64,000 bases of DNA from Pampus argenteus (GCA_036937835.1 CM072880.1:11476501-11540500); one strand, 5' to 3'. Shown: positions 12,106-25,873, counted from the stretch's first letter. Program-made: numbers and translations. The notes: generated by a model not told the origin, from the letters alone.

Positions 12106-13370
12106 GAAATAGAAACTGTAGGCTAAAATAAGTCTATAGGTTAACTACTCACTATAGGGGTTTTTCCACCTTCAGAGAGGTATTCTTAAAGATCCTTCCC
12201 AGACATGTTTAAATGTACTTTGAATAATAATTTGTGTTTTTTTCTCCCCCACACATTATCTCATTAAAATCCTAAAAATGGCATCTACGCATTCTCACCC
12301 ATTAACAAAATCCAGTCTATGAATAGGATATATATATGGCTCAAAGGTTAAAGTGGGATTCAATGTCTTGCTTTGGGCCCACTCCCGTATGCCTATGGGG
12401 GTTCTGCAATGTCCTTCCCGTTTTAGCGTAGCATCTGTGTCAAGCATAACTACATTCCCATTTGTTGCACTCAACGGTTAAATTTGAACTCATGTAATAT
12501 AATGTGTTTTGTTTTGCGAGAAAGTAAAGTATTCTCATTTCAAAGTCCTTATGAGTATAAATGACCCCGAACCAAAATAACAGAGGCTAAAGTCCTTCCA
12601 CGGGTCATTTAACAGGTACATTTAACAAGTATTCAGAGCATTTACTTAAGTAAAAGTAGCAGTTCCATGAAAATATAAGTATTATCAACAAAATGTACCT
12701 TAAATCAGAACATTTCACCAAATCACTGCATTTAAAAGATTCGCCAGCTCATCTACAGAAATGTTAAATAATTGTTCCTATGAATAAATACACTGAGTTT
12801 CTAGATCATTATGTTAATGCAGTAACATGTAAGCAGTATTGTAATGTTGCAGTTGGTTTTATCTAAAATAATGCATAGTAGTATTTTTATATCTAAACTT
12901 TTGTATACATATGTTCTGTATGGAAAATCTGAAAAGTAACAAGTAGCTATAGCATTTAAATAAATGCAATATTTACCTCAGGAAAGTAGGGGAATATTAA
13001 TGTAAATGTAAATTCAAGTAAAGTACCTTAAAATAAGTAAATGTATATATGGAACCATCTTGAAGAAGCACAGACCCTATAGATGCCTAAAAACCTTTCT
13101 ATTCAGGAAGGCCTTTTATCTTAACTCTTATTATTTTCTTTATATTACGTGTTTGCGTTTCACTATGAATGAAAAGTGTGGTACATAATTATTAAATTAT
13201 TATTATTGTTACTTTCCTCTCTACTGCAATCAGAATAATGTGATACTTTCACATATGGACACAACTGTATAAAACCTGAAAGCTCTGTTTTCTAATTTTT
13301 CTTGTATTTATGGAACGCATCACAAGTGTTTACTTTCAAAATGATAAAATCGTGAGACCTGATTGGTCCA
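12106..13370. other. Intergenic region between the P-like element and rec8
   Basis: No exon recognised. About 12626-13040 resembles a dispersed fish MITE (tracts such as AAGTATTCAG and ACTTAAGTAAAAGTA near its left edge, AATTCAAGTAAAGTACCTTA near its right), like the better-preserved copy at 24455-24983. The rest is A+T-rich. Confidence 0.5.
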
Positions 13371-13382
13371 GTGTGCTTTGAC

Positions 13383-13390
13383 GCGGGAAA
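13383..13390 (-). promoter_or_regulatory. E2F-type site upstream of rec8
   Basis: GCGGGAAA, the exact reverse complement of the E2F consensus TTTCCCGC, lies 103 bp upstream of the rec8 ATG in a region with no TATA box. E2F6-type repressors acting on TCCCGC sites in germline gene promoters are established in mammals; extending that to this fish gene is inference. Confidence 0.45.
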
Positions 13391-13493
13391 ACCGTGGTGC
13401 AGTTTACAGAGCTTGTATTATTTTACCATCAGATCAATTCCTAAACTTGGCCCTTTTTCCTTAAAGTATTTGCTATATCTCGACACTGTGAAC

Positions 13494-16400
13494 ATGTTTT
13501 ACTACCCGAATGTCCTCCACCGCCATACTGGATGCTTTTCCACAATTTGGTGAGTTAATACAAGCTCTAGCTTATTTGTGAGCTAACTTACAGCAAGGCG
13601 CTAACGCTATTAGCTAACATTACAGGACACATAGTTTATTAGGAGAGAGCATCTTTGTTTTTAGGTTTAAACATAAGTTTATTTCTGAATTTCATTCGGA
13701 TAAATGTGTGCTGTTATCCAGGTTAGCAGCCACCAGAGGTATCAGGGTCACTCGCAGGGAGCTTCTCAAGGTCAATGTGAAGCGGACATGGTAAGCATAT
13801 AGCATGTAGTTAACCTTAAATGACAAACATCAACTTATCTGTCTAGTCTTATCACACCTGATCAATTTCATTAGCCCTGATAAGATATACGTTCAATTTT
13901 TCATCATTTGTAATCTACTTTTTATTTGTGTCACCCTGTATTACTGGTTATTAAGATCATTTTTAATTTTAGCAGCTTGCTACCAACCAGTCTTTAAGCT
14001 TTAAACTTCACCTGCTAGAATTTGAGAAGATTTGGAGTTAAGGGAAAAGTTAAGGGAGGCATAAATAAAGATATTTAGCACCAGATTCTCTGTCTTTCAC
14101 TACTTTCACTTAAATAAAAATCACTGTGTACAGGTGGCTGTGTAACATCTTAAATACAATACAGTCAACTGTACATAAATAAAATATTAATAATTACTTT
14201 ACCTGACTCGTATTTCTGGTGTCAACATTTAACAGACTAGTCGATTTTGTGCATATCCCTAGTTATATCCTTTATATATTTTAAATCTTGTGTTTTGGGA
14301 GCATGTTGTTTGAGATTACGTATGATGATTTTTCTAATTCAGATTGTTAAATTTTTTCAGTCTAGACATTTTGGACTATGTGACAGCTCAGGTCCCTGCA
14401 CCGCAGCCCAACCTGCCGAGGCCTCGATTCTCTCTCTACCTGTCGTCACAGCTGCAGTATGGAGTGGTTGTGGTCTATCACAGGCAGTGTGGCTTGCTGC
14501 TCGGTGAGGGAAACGACAAATTGGAGAGAAAATTATGATATGGTGTACATGACAATTGTGTACACAAAATATATTGTAACTTCCTGCAAGGTAAGGAAGA
14601 AGATAGGAGGGTTGTGAGGAGAAAAGAACAAAAATAGACACCTTTCTTCTCTGTGCATTGTAAAACCCACATACTGTATGTTAAATTACTCTTGCAACAG
14701 TCTAATTTTATAGCAGGTACCAGAAATCGGGGAGTAGGAGTGAGTTAGTTGGATTAAAACAAGGGATCTGGCTGCTTGCTCATGCAGGATTTGCAGGAAA
14801 TTCAGCCAGTAAAGAGCAGAGTTTTCAGTTTAACAAGATCAGTTATTTTCTGTTGGGCAGCTTTCCAAGGTGAGCTGAAAAAAAACGAAATGTGAAAATG
14901 CAGTTTGTTCAAGTTGTACTAAACACAACAGACACATCATCTCTGTCAGTTGCAAAATGTAGAAATCTCAGAAATGCTGTTTGGTGTAAAACCTAAAATA
15001 GTGCTTTCATCATACATCTGTGCTGAGCGTGGTTTCCAAAATCCTCTGGGTAAGTCTGATTCAGAAGCCAATATGGCCCTGATGAAAGAATTATCATCAA
15101 ACACAGCTCAACAGTTCATTCATCTGGTCTTACATTACACCCTAACACTGATATTGCATCCAACAGAGTTACAATCATGCTGTTGTCATGGTTGATGAAA
15201 ACAGTGAAATGAGAAGCAGGATGAGAAGCCAAGAAAGCAACCGCTGTCTATTGTCTACAGTGGTTGTTGGAAGCAGCAATGGCATTTCATTTCACCCATC
15301 AGTAGAATAAGAAAGAAACCTCCCAGGGCTGTCACATTCAATATAGTGTGTATTTCTGTGACGTTCACAGCTTTAATAATGAAATAAAACTGTATACTGT
15401 TAAAAAAAATGCATAAAATTAAAGGACCCTGCAGAATCTTTCACTGCAAAAGTTTTGTATTTGTCTAAATTAGGAGGCTTTCAATAAGGTCTGAAATTGT
15501 TGTTGTAATGACCATTTAACACTTAAGGATGCCTCGATTGCTCCATTGTCTCTTCCTTAATGGTCATATGGTCACCGTCCTTGCATTTGTTATAATCAAA
15601 GTATAAACCTTGATTTACATGTCTGTGCCCCTGGTTTTCTGCAGGTAATATTGCACTACTTATATTATGTGTGTGTGTGTGTGTTTGTGTGTGATAACAT
15701 CACCTTATAATTCTTATTCACCTTTTTCTATTTTCCAGAGCAAGTTCAACAAACCATTGATCGCCTGCTGCGCTCCAAAGCATGCATAAGTATCGACATG
15801 CTTGAATCTGACAGGTCTGTATGCAAACACACGCCTTGATCAGGTGCAGTGGAAGAGTGTTTTGTATCTTGAGGCGTTTAAAATTTTAAACTGAACTGTG
15901 AAGACGGTGTTTGGGGAACTCTGAGCTGATAAGCTTCTTGTGGAATATTTATGAGGGAGATTATTTGGGAGAATAAAGTCCGAAAAAGGAGAACGTAGTG
16001 TTTTATCGAGTGAGTGATGAACAAATTGAGCTACTTTCATGTGAATGACTTTGTAAATGTTTAATAAGCTGTGGTATGGAACAGCAGTAATGTTTGAGCT
16101 CTTGTCTCTGTAGATGCAATATGCTTTCCACATGATTTCTGCAGTTTAGACATGCTGTGGGTTAATCTTACACCTTATATTTATATATTATTTTACAAAT
16201 CCATGAAACTAACAACACAGATAAAAGCAAACATAGCATTGGCATAATCAGTACAGCACTGAACATGTGTGTAATGTTTTAATATTCTGAGTAGTAACAC
16301 TCACTCTGTCTTTATGTGGCAGGCTGGCCTTGGACCTGCCTGACAGCCTGAACATGATGGAGGAGGTTGAGGGAGCTCAGGATCCCTTCTTCGGTCTCAT

Positions 16401-19400
16401 GGATTTACACCAACTCCCCAGCCCCTATAAAATACACCAGGTACTGTATATGTACCATAGACTGTATATAAACACCATATATACATACACTAAAACAACC
16501 ATAAACTGTACATAAGTTGTAGTAGTTTAGCACAACGAAACTAACATGAATAGGCTGGATGAGTACAATACAGTAACAATAACAGATGAATTCTCCACAG
16601 CTCATTATTATAGTAGTTTGAAGTAATGCAGGTATACTAGAGACTTAATATTAAATATACAGAGATAAACTGTACCTTTAAAATAATAGATGCAAAACTA
16701 TAAATGTTTCTGACAAACTGCAGTTTCCAGAGGAAATATTCTCACGTCTGAACACTTAATTGATGAGACACGGTCTCTTATGTAAGACCATTCATGAACT
16801 TTGGCTTAGTTCTTTCAGCAATGCTTGAACATTTGATGTTCAAAAACAACAGGAAAGTGATCTAAGAATAAAATTACATGGGTTAGTGGGTTAATCTGAC
16901 AGACAGCACTAATGATCAGCTGCTACAACCACAGTCACATACATACAGCATAAACACATCTATCAAAAGGAAATGTTTGGTACGTAACCTACATGCAGAC
17001 ATATACAGTAAGTTGGCCTGATAAAATATGCTTATCTGATGACAAAAGTACCCTTTAAGTCTCTGATAAACCATCACACAAGGGGAGTTTTATGGTCTTA
17101 CATACACAAGTGTAGGTCACGTCTATTTAAACACACCACATTTTCACTCTAGACAGGCCTGTGTAATTCTCAGGTAAGCCAATCAACTTCCTTTGGCAAA
17201 AGAAGAGAAAACAAAAATATTATCCCAATGTCTCTCATGTTTAAATAAAATGCAGTATTCAGGTCATGATGTGGCATTAGAGGTTAATATGAGTCTGTTT
17301 CTGTATCCCTCTTGTTATAATATTTGCAATTCTGTATTTTCAGCCAGGGTTGGTGATTGAAGAGGTGGGTTCACAGCACTCCCTGGTGCCCAGTCCCCAC
17401 ACCGCACTTGACAAAGAGGGTGAGGCCGATAATTTAAACATTTGAAAGACTGCTGCTGTGTCAGAGGCTGTGTCCTCTTAAGTCCACATTACACGACCAA
17501 ACACACAAGAAGAGGTTAATATGGCTCTTTGGAGGACACAATCCTTTTTCCCAATGTTGAATACTGACTGTGTTGGTCCCATTTAAACTCTCTCATTTGG
17601 GGAGGATAAGCATTTCAACTTACTAGCCTTTCATTCCTCGTAAGCCGCACCCTTGCAGACCACATCCTTTGAAAGAGGCAGCGCATCAGATTCTGATTTG
17701 CAGTAGTGGTTGTATGTACTGTATATAGTGCTGTATATATTTAGAATCTGTCCTCTAAGGTTTTATTAATGGGTCATTGTTCATAAGTGCATTTTCTTCT
17801 AAATGTAAACTTAAGTCACAGGCAGGTTGCTATTTCCACTTCAGTTAGGAACATTTTGAACGACTGCTTAGAAAATGAATCTCATTTTATCCGTGCATAC
17901 TGAATTACAAACCGCATCAGACTACGGCCCACATCGTTCAAGTGCCACAAACACAGGGGAACCTTTAGCTTATTTAACATGTTTCTTCTGCTACAAACAT
18001 GCTTGTCTCCGCCTGCTGTGTTTTAAACCAGGTTTCAGGTCACCTCCAACTGCCATCACCCTGACAGAGAAGGAGCAATTTGTCATCACTACCACTGAGG
18101 TAAACTCAGGCACAGAAAACATCCCAGTCATCATGTTTAGGTAGAGCAGGCATCCTGGTGAATCACTAAGATGGGACGTGCTTTTTTCTGTCTCTGTTTG
18201 TAACATGCAGCTTTATAGCCAGTACAGATTCTTAATAGATAATTCTTAATTAATTAGTCTAGTAGTGCATTTGTGGCAGTGATGTATAGTTTTTTGTTTG
18301 TTTGTTTTTTTGTAGGTTTCTGTAATGTTTTCAATGGTCAAACGTTTGTGGGCTACTGTTTTTCCTGTTGTTTAATAATGTCTGAAAATCCCATTTATTT
18401 TTTATGTGTTATATAATGTAACGAAGTTAATGGTGCAGGGGAATGAGGTGATAAAATTCCTGAGGCTTCAATATCCACCATGCTTAAAAGGGGGGGGGGG
18501 GGGGGGGGTTTCTCAGGCATGAAATGCATCTGTGTGTTTCACTACAATAAGTCTGAACACTATTAGCCTTCTCACTCTGTCACTTAGCAGCTGATAATTG
18601 CGCCTCCTGAAACATCAGCTGATGAAGTCCATCTTGCTTAGATAAGATCTGACTAAATTATCAGTTTGTTTACAGAGATGTGGCTTGTATTTCTGTTCTC
18701 CTTCTGTTCTTGTCATTGCTGTATTTTAATCTTTTGTTTAATATGACTTTACCTATGTATTAAACAGCTCTTCGTTCTTTAAATTTGTCCCTTTCTTTCT
18801 CTCTCATTTGTCTCTCTGTTTTTTGTTGTTTTTTTAATCAGTGTTTTGAGGGAGATGATCTTCCTGAAGCCACAGCGAGGGAGATTGACTTGCTGATGGA
18901 TCAACCAGACCAGTTCCGTAGAGGTGTGTGTTTTATACATGTCTGTATGATAAGCATTGCATGTGTATTATTAGTATTTTAGTTATTTAGTTGCACTCAA
19001 TTTAAGAACCTGTGAAGTCTTTTTTACTCCCACATTGTGCTTCTCTCATGATGCGTCAGCAGCTGTCAACCAGGTCAAATTCTTTGTGCCACTGTTGTAA
19101 TTGGAAAAAAAAACCAATTGCGTTATTGTGTCAGGGAAGAATAGAGAGGCAACATCTCTGAAGTTTGGGAGAGTCTGTCTTATGTTTAACAAATACTAAG
19201 ACCATTCCAGCGTTTCAATTGTTTAATAGAGAGAGAGATTTATTGTTGGATTTATTTTGAACAAGGAAAACTAGTTTCTTGAAAAATGTGCATCATTTGA
19301 TTATTTTGGGATGTGTGTACTTATATGTTACCTTGTTTGTCTTTGTATTATGTGCGTGTTCAACAGAAGTGGAGGAGAGGGAGCTTGAAGGAGCAATGTC

Positions 19401-21745
19401 CTCTATTGACCAGTGAGTCTAGTAGAGAAACTTTAAACTGAAAAGTGATAAAGTGATTATTAGTGTTTCAGAGACAGTTACTACACAGCAAAGTGCTCAT
19501 GGTGGTACCTTCAGTTTGCAAAACGTTACAGTCAAATATTGACAAAAGAATAGTCAGTGACTAAATATGAAGTTGTCATTCAGTCAGTATATTTACCTCA
19601 GACCTGTGTCTACTAACTGTCATGTGGTAGATAAATATGTCTGATGTAGGTAAGAACAGTGTGTACTGTAAGCATGTGTGTGCGTGTGTGTTTCCAGGCT
19701 AAAGGAGACTGTCCTGGGAACCGAGCGGGACAGTGTGTGGCTGCTGGATGAGGAGTTGGGTTTGCCTGTGGAGGTTCCCCTGGCAGCTGTTGCCCTAGAG
19801 ATGACCCCAATCCAGATTGCTATGCCAGCTCCATCCTCTGGGGCATCTGGGAAAGAGGGAGACAGAGCCACAGAGAGTTCCTATAATGAGGTGAGACATA
19901 GATGAGTAGTTTTGTGTTCATTGATAAAGGAAGTGACAGATTTACATGATTAATGTATCCTTAACAAGTAGTTAAGAGGACACATATCTCTAAACCTGTT
20001 TCAGAGACACCCGCCTATCATTACTAGAGGCATTTGCTTGTTTAGTTTAGTTTTAGAAACATGTAACGGAGAGCATCAATACATTGGTTAATAATCTCCA
20101 TTATGTGTGCTGGAGTGTGATGTCCAGGACTGTAAACATTAAATCTTTGTGTTTCTCACTCTGCCGTCAGTTGGTTGTTCCTCCTCTCAGGAAACCTGGT
20201 GGAGGCCGCAGGCGTCAGCTGGTCTTTGTAGACCATCAGGTCCAGATATCTGACGAAGCGATGAAGGAGCAGGTTGAAAACCCATGCGGCGAAACAGTCG
20301 ACCTGGTAGAGAAGCACACTGGAAACATACATCTCTGAATTCACTGGATTCAAATACAAGATTTATGTTTATATTCCAGCCATGTATGCACACACACACA
20401 CACACGCACTCCCTACCCATAGCGGTACACATTGCACAGAGACAAACACACACACATACAAATAAACACTTGTTTAGCTGAATAGGATCAAGGGCTCACT
20501 GACACTGACTGTTGAACTTTCAGTCTTTGCCATTCTGTAATCAAAGCGTTGCCATCAGTATCTATTCACCAGGGTGTCCGTTAATTAAACTCCAGCTCTC
20601 TCTTCCTGCTCTCTAAGCCCACTGGAATACTGCTCATTGATTTTATTTCCTTCCTTCTTTCTTTCCTTCCTTCCTTTGATATTTCTGTAATTTCCTCACT
20701 AGACACTACCATTGGCTTTTACCCCCTCTTCTCTCTACTGTATACTCTGAAGCAAAGAAAAATCCTGTTTGAAACTGCAGCATCAAGCTAATATTTTGTT
20801 GTTCCTCTCAGTTCGAGGTGTTGCTGGACTTGCCCTCTTTTAAGCGTGCCTCTCCTGCTCAGCTCTTCAGCGCCCCCTGTGGATGTCAGTACCAAGTACT
20901 ACACTTTAACCCCTGAATATAAACTATTACTAACTCTAAGCAACAAATGCATTCTGAAATATACAATAGCAACTAAATAGATAACAATGGAACAAAACAA
21001 TATGAAGTGTTGTGTTTGGAACCCTTAAAACATTGTGGGAAATTATAAAACTGTAAAAAAAAGAAACAAAAACTAAAAACCATATCAGTTCAAAGTCTCT
21101 AGAGTATAAGTAATCATAAACATTTTTTTCTAATCATGTTCACCATGAGCACTTTGCTGTGTAATCAAACCCTGTAGAGCCTCTGAAATGTCGTATTCAT
21201 ATTGATTATTTGACTTGGCTCTGATTCAGAAAATAAAAAATACTCACCAAAACCAGGCAGTGTTACAATCTCAGCCCTCTGATGCATCCACAGCCCTCGT
21301 CCATGCTGACCTCCACTCACTGTGGAAACAGTGCGCCTCGCTCACCACCCTGCCTGGACCCGAGGAGAAACAGGGGGGCGAGGAGGAAGAAGACGGGGAG
21401 GAGGCGAGAGGAGAGTCAGAGCAGGACAGAGAAATACTGAGGACAGAGAGGAAGAGGAGGCACTCGAGCATGAAGGAGGTGAGTCTGAGTGAAGGTACAG
21501 TGTGAGGGGCACTTCTCCTGGTGCCACACGATTAAACAGCATCATCTGTGAAGGAGAAACCAAACTCTAAATCTAAAAGGGGTATCTGTGAAGCTGTAGC
21601 TATAATAATTATATAGCTGATGAGACTGTGCTTCTCTGTCTTAGATACCCAATGAGTCAGGACTGCAACCTGCAGAGGGCTCGTGTAAGAATCTCCTTAT
21701 TGTTAACACAATAAACACATTATTGAATTACAGCTGCCAGTTATT

Positions 21746-21818
<73 letters not shown>

Positions 21819-23276
21819 CAGCTGTGTTAGATGTGATGCTGGACATGGCCAAAGTGGAGAAATCTGTAAGTGATGTGATCTCTCCAGTCAGCAGATGGTG
21901 AGTCTCAGGGATGGATGCAGTAGATTCAGTAGACAGATATGGATGAGGAGATAGATTACTCACTGTGTGTGTGTGTGTGTGTGTGTGTGTAGGTCTCCGC
22001 AGGAGGAGGCCCAATTATCAATGGAGCCTATACAGGAGGAAAACATTGAGATGCCTGAGGCTCAGGGTGACGCAGAGAGCAGGAACATGCAGAGGTATTT
22101 TACACAACAATACACACACTCAAGAGCGCAAACAAGCTCACAAACACAATTTCCTCTACATTACTAACTCATTGCTTACTTGTTTGAGCTAAAGCAGACC
22201 TGATCAGTCAACTGATTCATAGAAAACTGAGATCTGTCTGACCAGGTGATGTTTTGACTCTGCAGCCTTATTTGCTGCTTCTACACTGTTGCACTGAGCT
22301 CTCGTTTGCATATTTGTGTCCTTCCTGTCTGCTCAGTCACAACATGTTTGAAGCCATTTCTCTCTGCAGTCTTAATATTTAGTCAAACGCTGCCTGAGAC
22401 TTTCAACCCAGTGTAAATGTCTAAACGATGCGACCACAACGTTTATTATGCAGTATATATAAAAAGAGTAATTTGGTGATTCACTGGCTTCCTCCAGCAT
22501 CACAGGCTGACACACTCGCTAAGATGTTTGACATCTGCTTCGAAATTGAGAATAGAAAGCAACCAGCAGGCCTGAGCCTTATCAGAAACTCCTCCACCAG
22601 GTTCAGACACTGGAAATGTTGTATTGAAACTATCTCAAACATGCCGGCCAGCTCGGATTGAATGGATATGACTGATTGCGTCCAGTATTTGGTTTGGCTC
22701 TATGTTCTTAATTAATTCTAGTTTTTTTTATCAACATCGAAAGCTTAATTCCAAATATTATCAATACCAGTCTTGAAAAGTCCTAAATTGAATCCCACAA
22801 CGGAGTGTTTGTATTTCCAGCTGGATCTTATCCAGCCTGCAGAGGTTCGGAGAAGTCACCTTTGACTCTCTGCTGCCCCCGGAGGTCGACCGCAGCGCTG
22901 CAGCTCACACACTCTACGAACTGCTGGGTGAGGAAATCAAAAGCTGTTCTTATGTGTAATGAAATACAAACAAAGAAAGTTCCTGCTCTGTTCTGTAGAC
23001 AGTAATAATGACATGGATCTTACAGAAATTGCAAGAATTAGAATATTGGATTCTAGCTCCTGCCGTCAATGAAAACACACATTGTAGTCGTCAATATGTT
23101 TTAGTTGAGTTTCTTCTGTGACTTCCATGTAAACGTTTAGTGAAACTGAGTGATTTTATTCATCTGCGATGTTTCTCTTCTTCAGAGCTTTTGTCTGCCA
23201 GACATGTGACTGCACAACAGACTGATCCGTACAGTCACATCACCATCAGTCCTACAGCACTCAGGATGCCTGCCTG

Positions 23277-23277
<1 letters not shown>
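13494..23277 (+). CDS. rec8: Meiotic recombination protein REC8 (cohesin kleisin)
   Basis: Meiosis-specific alpha-kleisin that closes the SMC1/SMC3 ring and is cut by separase. Coding exons: 13494-13549, 13722-13790, 14361-14503, 15739-15814, 16323-16440, 17344-17419, 18032-18099, 18842-18923, 19367-19412, 19698-19890, 20171-20305, 20812-20884, 21261-21478, 21645-21684, 21822-21897, 21993-22094, 22821-22927, 23186-23277. The sum is 1770 nt, 589 aa, in frame throughout. The N-terminus MFYYPNVLHRHTGCFSTIWL and PRPRFSLYLSSQLQ (residues 1-105) are the Rad21/Rec8 N-terminal domain that binds SMC3. Residues about 524-589 (WILSSLQRFGEVTFDSLLPP onward) form the C-terminal winged helix that binds SMC1. 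The middle is acidic and low in conservation, as in the family. Minimal separase-like ExxR/DxxR matches (DQFR, exon 8; EQDR, exon 13) exist but are weak evidence. The exon 13 acceptor (21261) is inferred from phase and is the least certain junction. Whether it is the rec8a or rec8b type is undecided. Confidence 0.94.
18490..18508 (+). repeat. G19 homopolymer in rec8 intron 7
   Basis: Nineteen consecutive G on the coding strand between exons 7 and 8. It could form a G-quadruplex in DNA or in the pre-mRNA; it may also be a length-variable or assembly-error site. Confidence 0.9.
21749..21816 (+). repeat. (TG)34 microsatellite next to the rec8 exon 15 acceptor
   Basis: A pure TG run fills half of the 137-bp intron 14 and ends only 5 bases before the acceptor AG at 21820-21821 (TGTGAACAG). 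It replaces the usual polypyrimidine tract. Confidence 0.95.
21964..21990 (+). repeat. (TG)13 microsatellite next to the rec8 exon 16 acceptor
   Basis: The last 27 bases of the 95-bp intron 15 are a TG run followed immediately by the acceptor AG at 21991-21992. Together with the previous run, two successive exons have TG repeats in the acceptor position. Confidence 0.93.
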
Positions 23278-23324
<47 letters not shown>

Positions 23325-23326
23325 CA
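23278..23326. repeat. (CA)n microsatellite in the rec8 3' UTR
   Basis: A CA run of about 22 units begins directly after the rec8 stop codon, so it is transcribed in the 3' UTR if the poly(A) signal downstream is used. Confidence 0.9.
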
Positions 23327-23759
23327 GTTAATTAAATCTTGATATATTTGTACTGGTTTTTTTTTTATTGTATGACGATAATAGATTTGATCCTGTGTCC
23401 TCTTAGTAACACAAGATCATCAATTCTCACACTCCCATGGTACATTTTATTTAAAAGATGACGGGGGTTTTTATATGAACTGTTAAATGACTCAGGAAGG
23501 TGAAACGCTGATCTGTATTACTTGGATTTTTTCCCAGTGTTTTAAAGAACTTTTATAATATTTAACCTTTTTTAACAGGTTCTGATTTGTTCATATGATT
23601 GTATTTTAAATATGTATATCCATTACTTCATGTACTGTTATGGAGGTTTTAAACATTTAGACTGAGTTTGTTATAGTTTGTGTCAAGTGTTTGGCTTTTT
23701 ATCCTTTTTAATGATTGTGTATGAAACATTTTTATTCTGCATTTTTAACTTAAACTTTT

Positions 23760-23765
23760 AATAAA
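23760..23765 (+). terminator. rec8 poly(A) signal
   Basis: AATAAA 483 bp after the rec8 stop codon, followed by a T-rich stretch (TTGTCTTTTTTATTATGTC). It is the first canonical signal after the gene. Confidence 0.65.
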
Positions 23766-23789
23766 AATGTTACACACCAGAACATTGTC

Positions 23790-25753
23790 TTTTTTATTAT
23801 GTCTAATTTTTCCAAGACCTAAACATATTCAGACCTGGAAAACATTTTTCTGTTGTCATTTGTGGATATTTCACTTGTATTATATTCAATACAAGTTTAC
23901 TTTACTACTGACCTATTTTAATATTTGTGTATCTCTTACCTGACACAGAACACCTGCCCAAAAACGTGCAGATAAGAGTAAGCATACATCCATGTGGCAC
24001 CTCGCTGTGACCGAGAGGCCTGAGCTGAGGGAGGTGCTGCAGTTAGAGAGCTGAAATCCCATTTCACATCAACATAATGGAATGGTACTCGTCTTGATAC
24101 TACTTGTGATGCATTCTGGTTATTGTGCTACGTCAGGAGATGTCCTTTTCCACTGCAATATGTGTGTTTCGTTACCATAAATAAAAATTTAAAAAATTTA
24201 AAATAATATTAATTTGGATGGATGGATGGATAGATAGAGAGATAGAGAGAGAGACAGACAGACAGATATATGGCAGTGGACTACCTGTGATGCCTGCTCT
24301 GCATCTGACACTGCAGGACAGAATGTGAGTGTGACTCAATAGTGTTGGTAGACAGGACACACTGCTGAGAAAGCAGGTCACAGGCTGGTTAGGGAGGCCA
24401 ATACCCATGTGATCATTATTAGCACTGAAGATTATAGTGCAAAAAAAGTGTTTTCAGCAGAAGTATTCAGATCCTCATGTAAAAGTATCAATACAGCAAT
24501 GTAAAAATATTGTTGCAAGTCCTGCATTTAAATAATCCTACTTAAGTAAAATTACACAAGTATTAGCATCAAATGTAGATAAGGTGGAGTATTGACTGAT
24601 ATATTATTTATTATTATTATTATATTCTAATGTGACATCATTAGATTTAATACTGAAACAGTGTGTAAACAACATGTTACTGTTGGAGCTGCTGGAGGTG
24701 GAGATAGATTCAACTACTTTATATACAGTTAACTAGTTTAGTCCAGTGGTTCCCAACCTAGAGGTCAGGGAAAAAAAGGTTGGAAACCACTAGTTTCATC
24801 TGTAACAATGTGTTGCATTTTAAAAGCTTGTTATATTATTTATTGAAAGTAACTTAAGCTGACAGATAAATGTAGTGGAGTGGAAGTATAAAGTAGCATC
24901 AAATAAATAATACTCAAAGTACAAGTAGCTCAAAACTGTACTTGACTACAGTATTAAATGTACTTAGTTACTTTCCACCGCTGCTTTTTCAGCAGAACAA
25001 CAATGACCTGCTGTTGTAGATCATCAGCTTCCATTTGACTCTTTACATTCCCAAACCTTGACATCATCTGTATGCTCTCTACAACGCTGACGTAAAGCTG
25101 GTGTCTGTGTGAGAGGATTCAATGTGGCTGCCCATGGAATGTGACACGCCCAGAGCGCGCACACACACACATCTTTCAAAAGTTGGCAATGTGACGCTGC
25201 GTTGCTAACAGCCAATATATCAACCCCCTGTTCAGTTAAACTGTCAGAGAAATGAGAGTGTAACTAATAAATCTGCTGTGAACACTGAACCTGCAGACAC
25301 AAATTTATCCCTTTAAAGTATCAACTGTAAGTGATAAAGCATTCAATTCTCAATTCACACGATTTAACTGCAAAAATCCATTGAACTGCTTCCACCAAAC
25401 ACACACACACACACACCTGGCCGAGCAAACACCACCATCCGTCCATCACCTGTCCTCCTCCCTGACAGTCTAATAAACCTCACATCTGAGCGACACATAA
25501 CACACATTCACACGGGCTGCTTATATCAGCCAGGAGGGCCGAGCACACGTCTGTATGCATTATAGGCGCACACGCTTACACTTTCCAGAGGCCTTTTGTC
25601 ATCACAAGAGTCAGAGCTCTGAATCATCAGCCTGAGTGGAGCAACAACACCCGCTAGAGACAAAAGGTGCAAAGATAACGAGCATTAGTCGAAGAGATTT
25701 AAGGCTGAAGATCATCCAAGCAAAGGGAGGAATATTTCACGTTCATTTTATGA
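23790..25753. other. Intergenic region downstream of rec8
   Basis: No exon recognised. It contains GATG/GATA/GACA simple repeats (about 24216-24270), a MITE-like element (24455-24983) and short CA runs near 25160 and 25402. It ends at the small unnamed gene, whose 5' UTR or first exon may lie somewhere here. Confidence 0.6.
24455..24983. mobile_element. MITE-like dispersed fish repeat
   Basis: The left edge CAGCAGAAGTATTCAGATCC and right edge TACTTAGTTACTTTCCACCG plus CTG are imperfect inverted ends of a very common teleost non-autonomous element, recognised by its AGTATTCAGATCC and GTACTTAGTTAC blocks. The interior is A+T-rich and non-coding. Exact ends and superfamily are uncertain. Confidence 0.5.
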
Positions 25754-25873
25754 GATATTGATCAGTTAGTCAAGCTGGCGGCAGACAAGACAAAAAGCTT
25801 GCCGGAGGAGGGAGAGGCCAACGGAGGAGCTGACAGCCCGGCAGACAGGGGCTCCAAACAGCTGCACAACACG

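Noticed and set aside
21261..21300. Alternative rec8 exon 13 acceptor at the AG before 21231
   Set aside because: Joining exon 12 (phase 1) there creates TAA at once; the acceptor at 21259-21260 keeps the frame.
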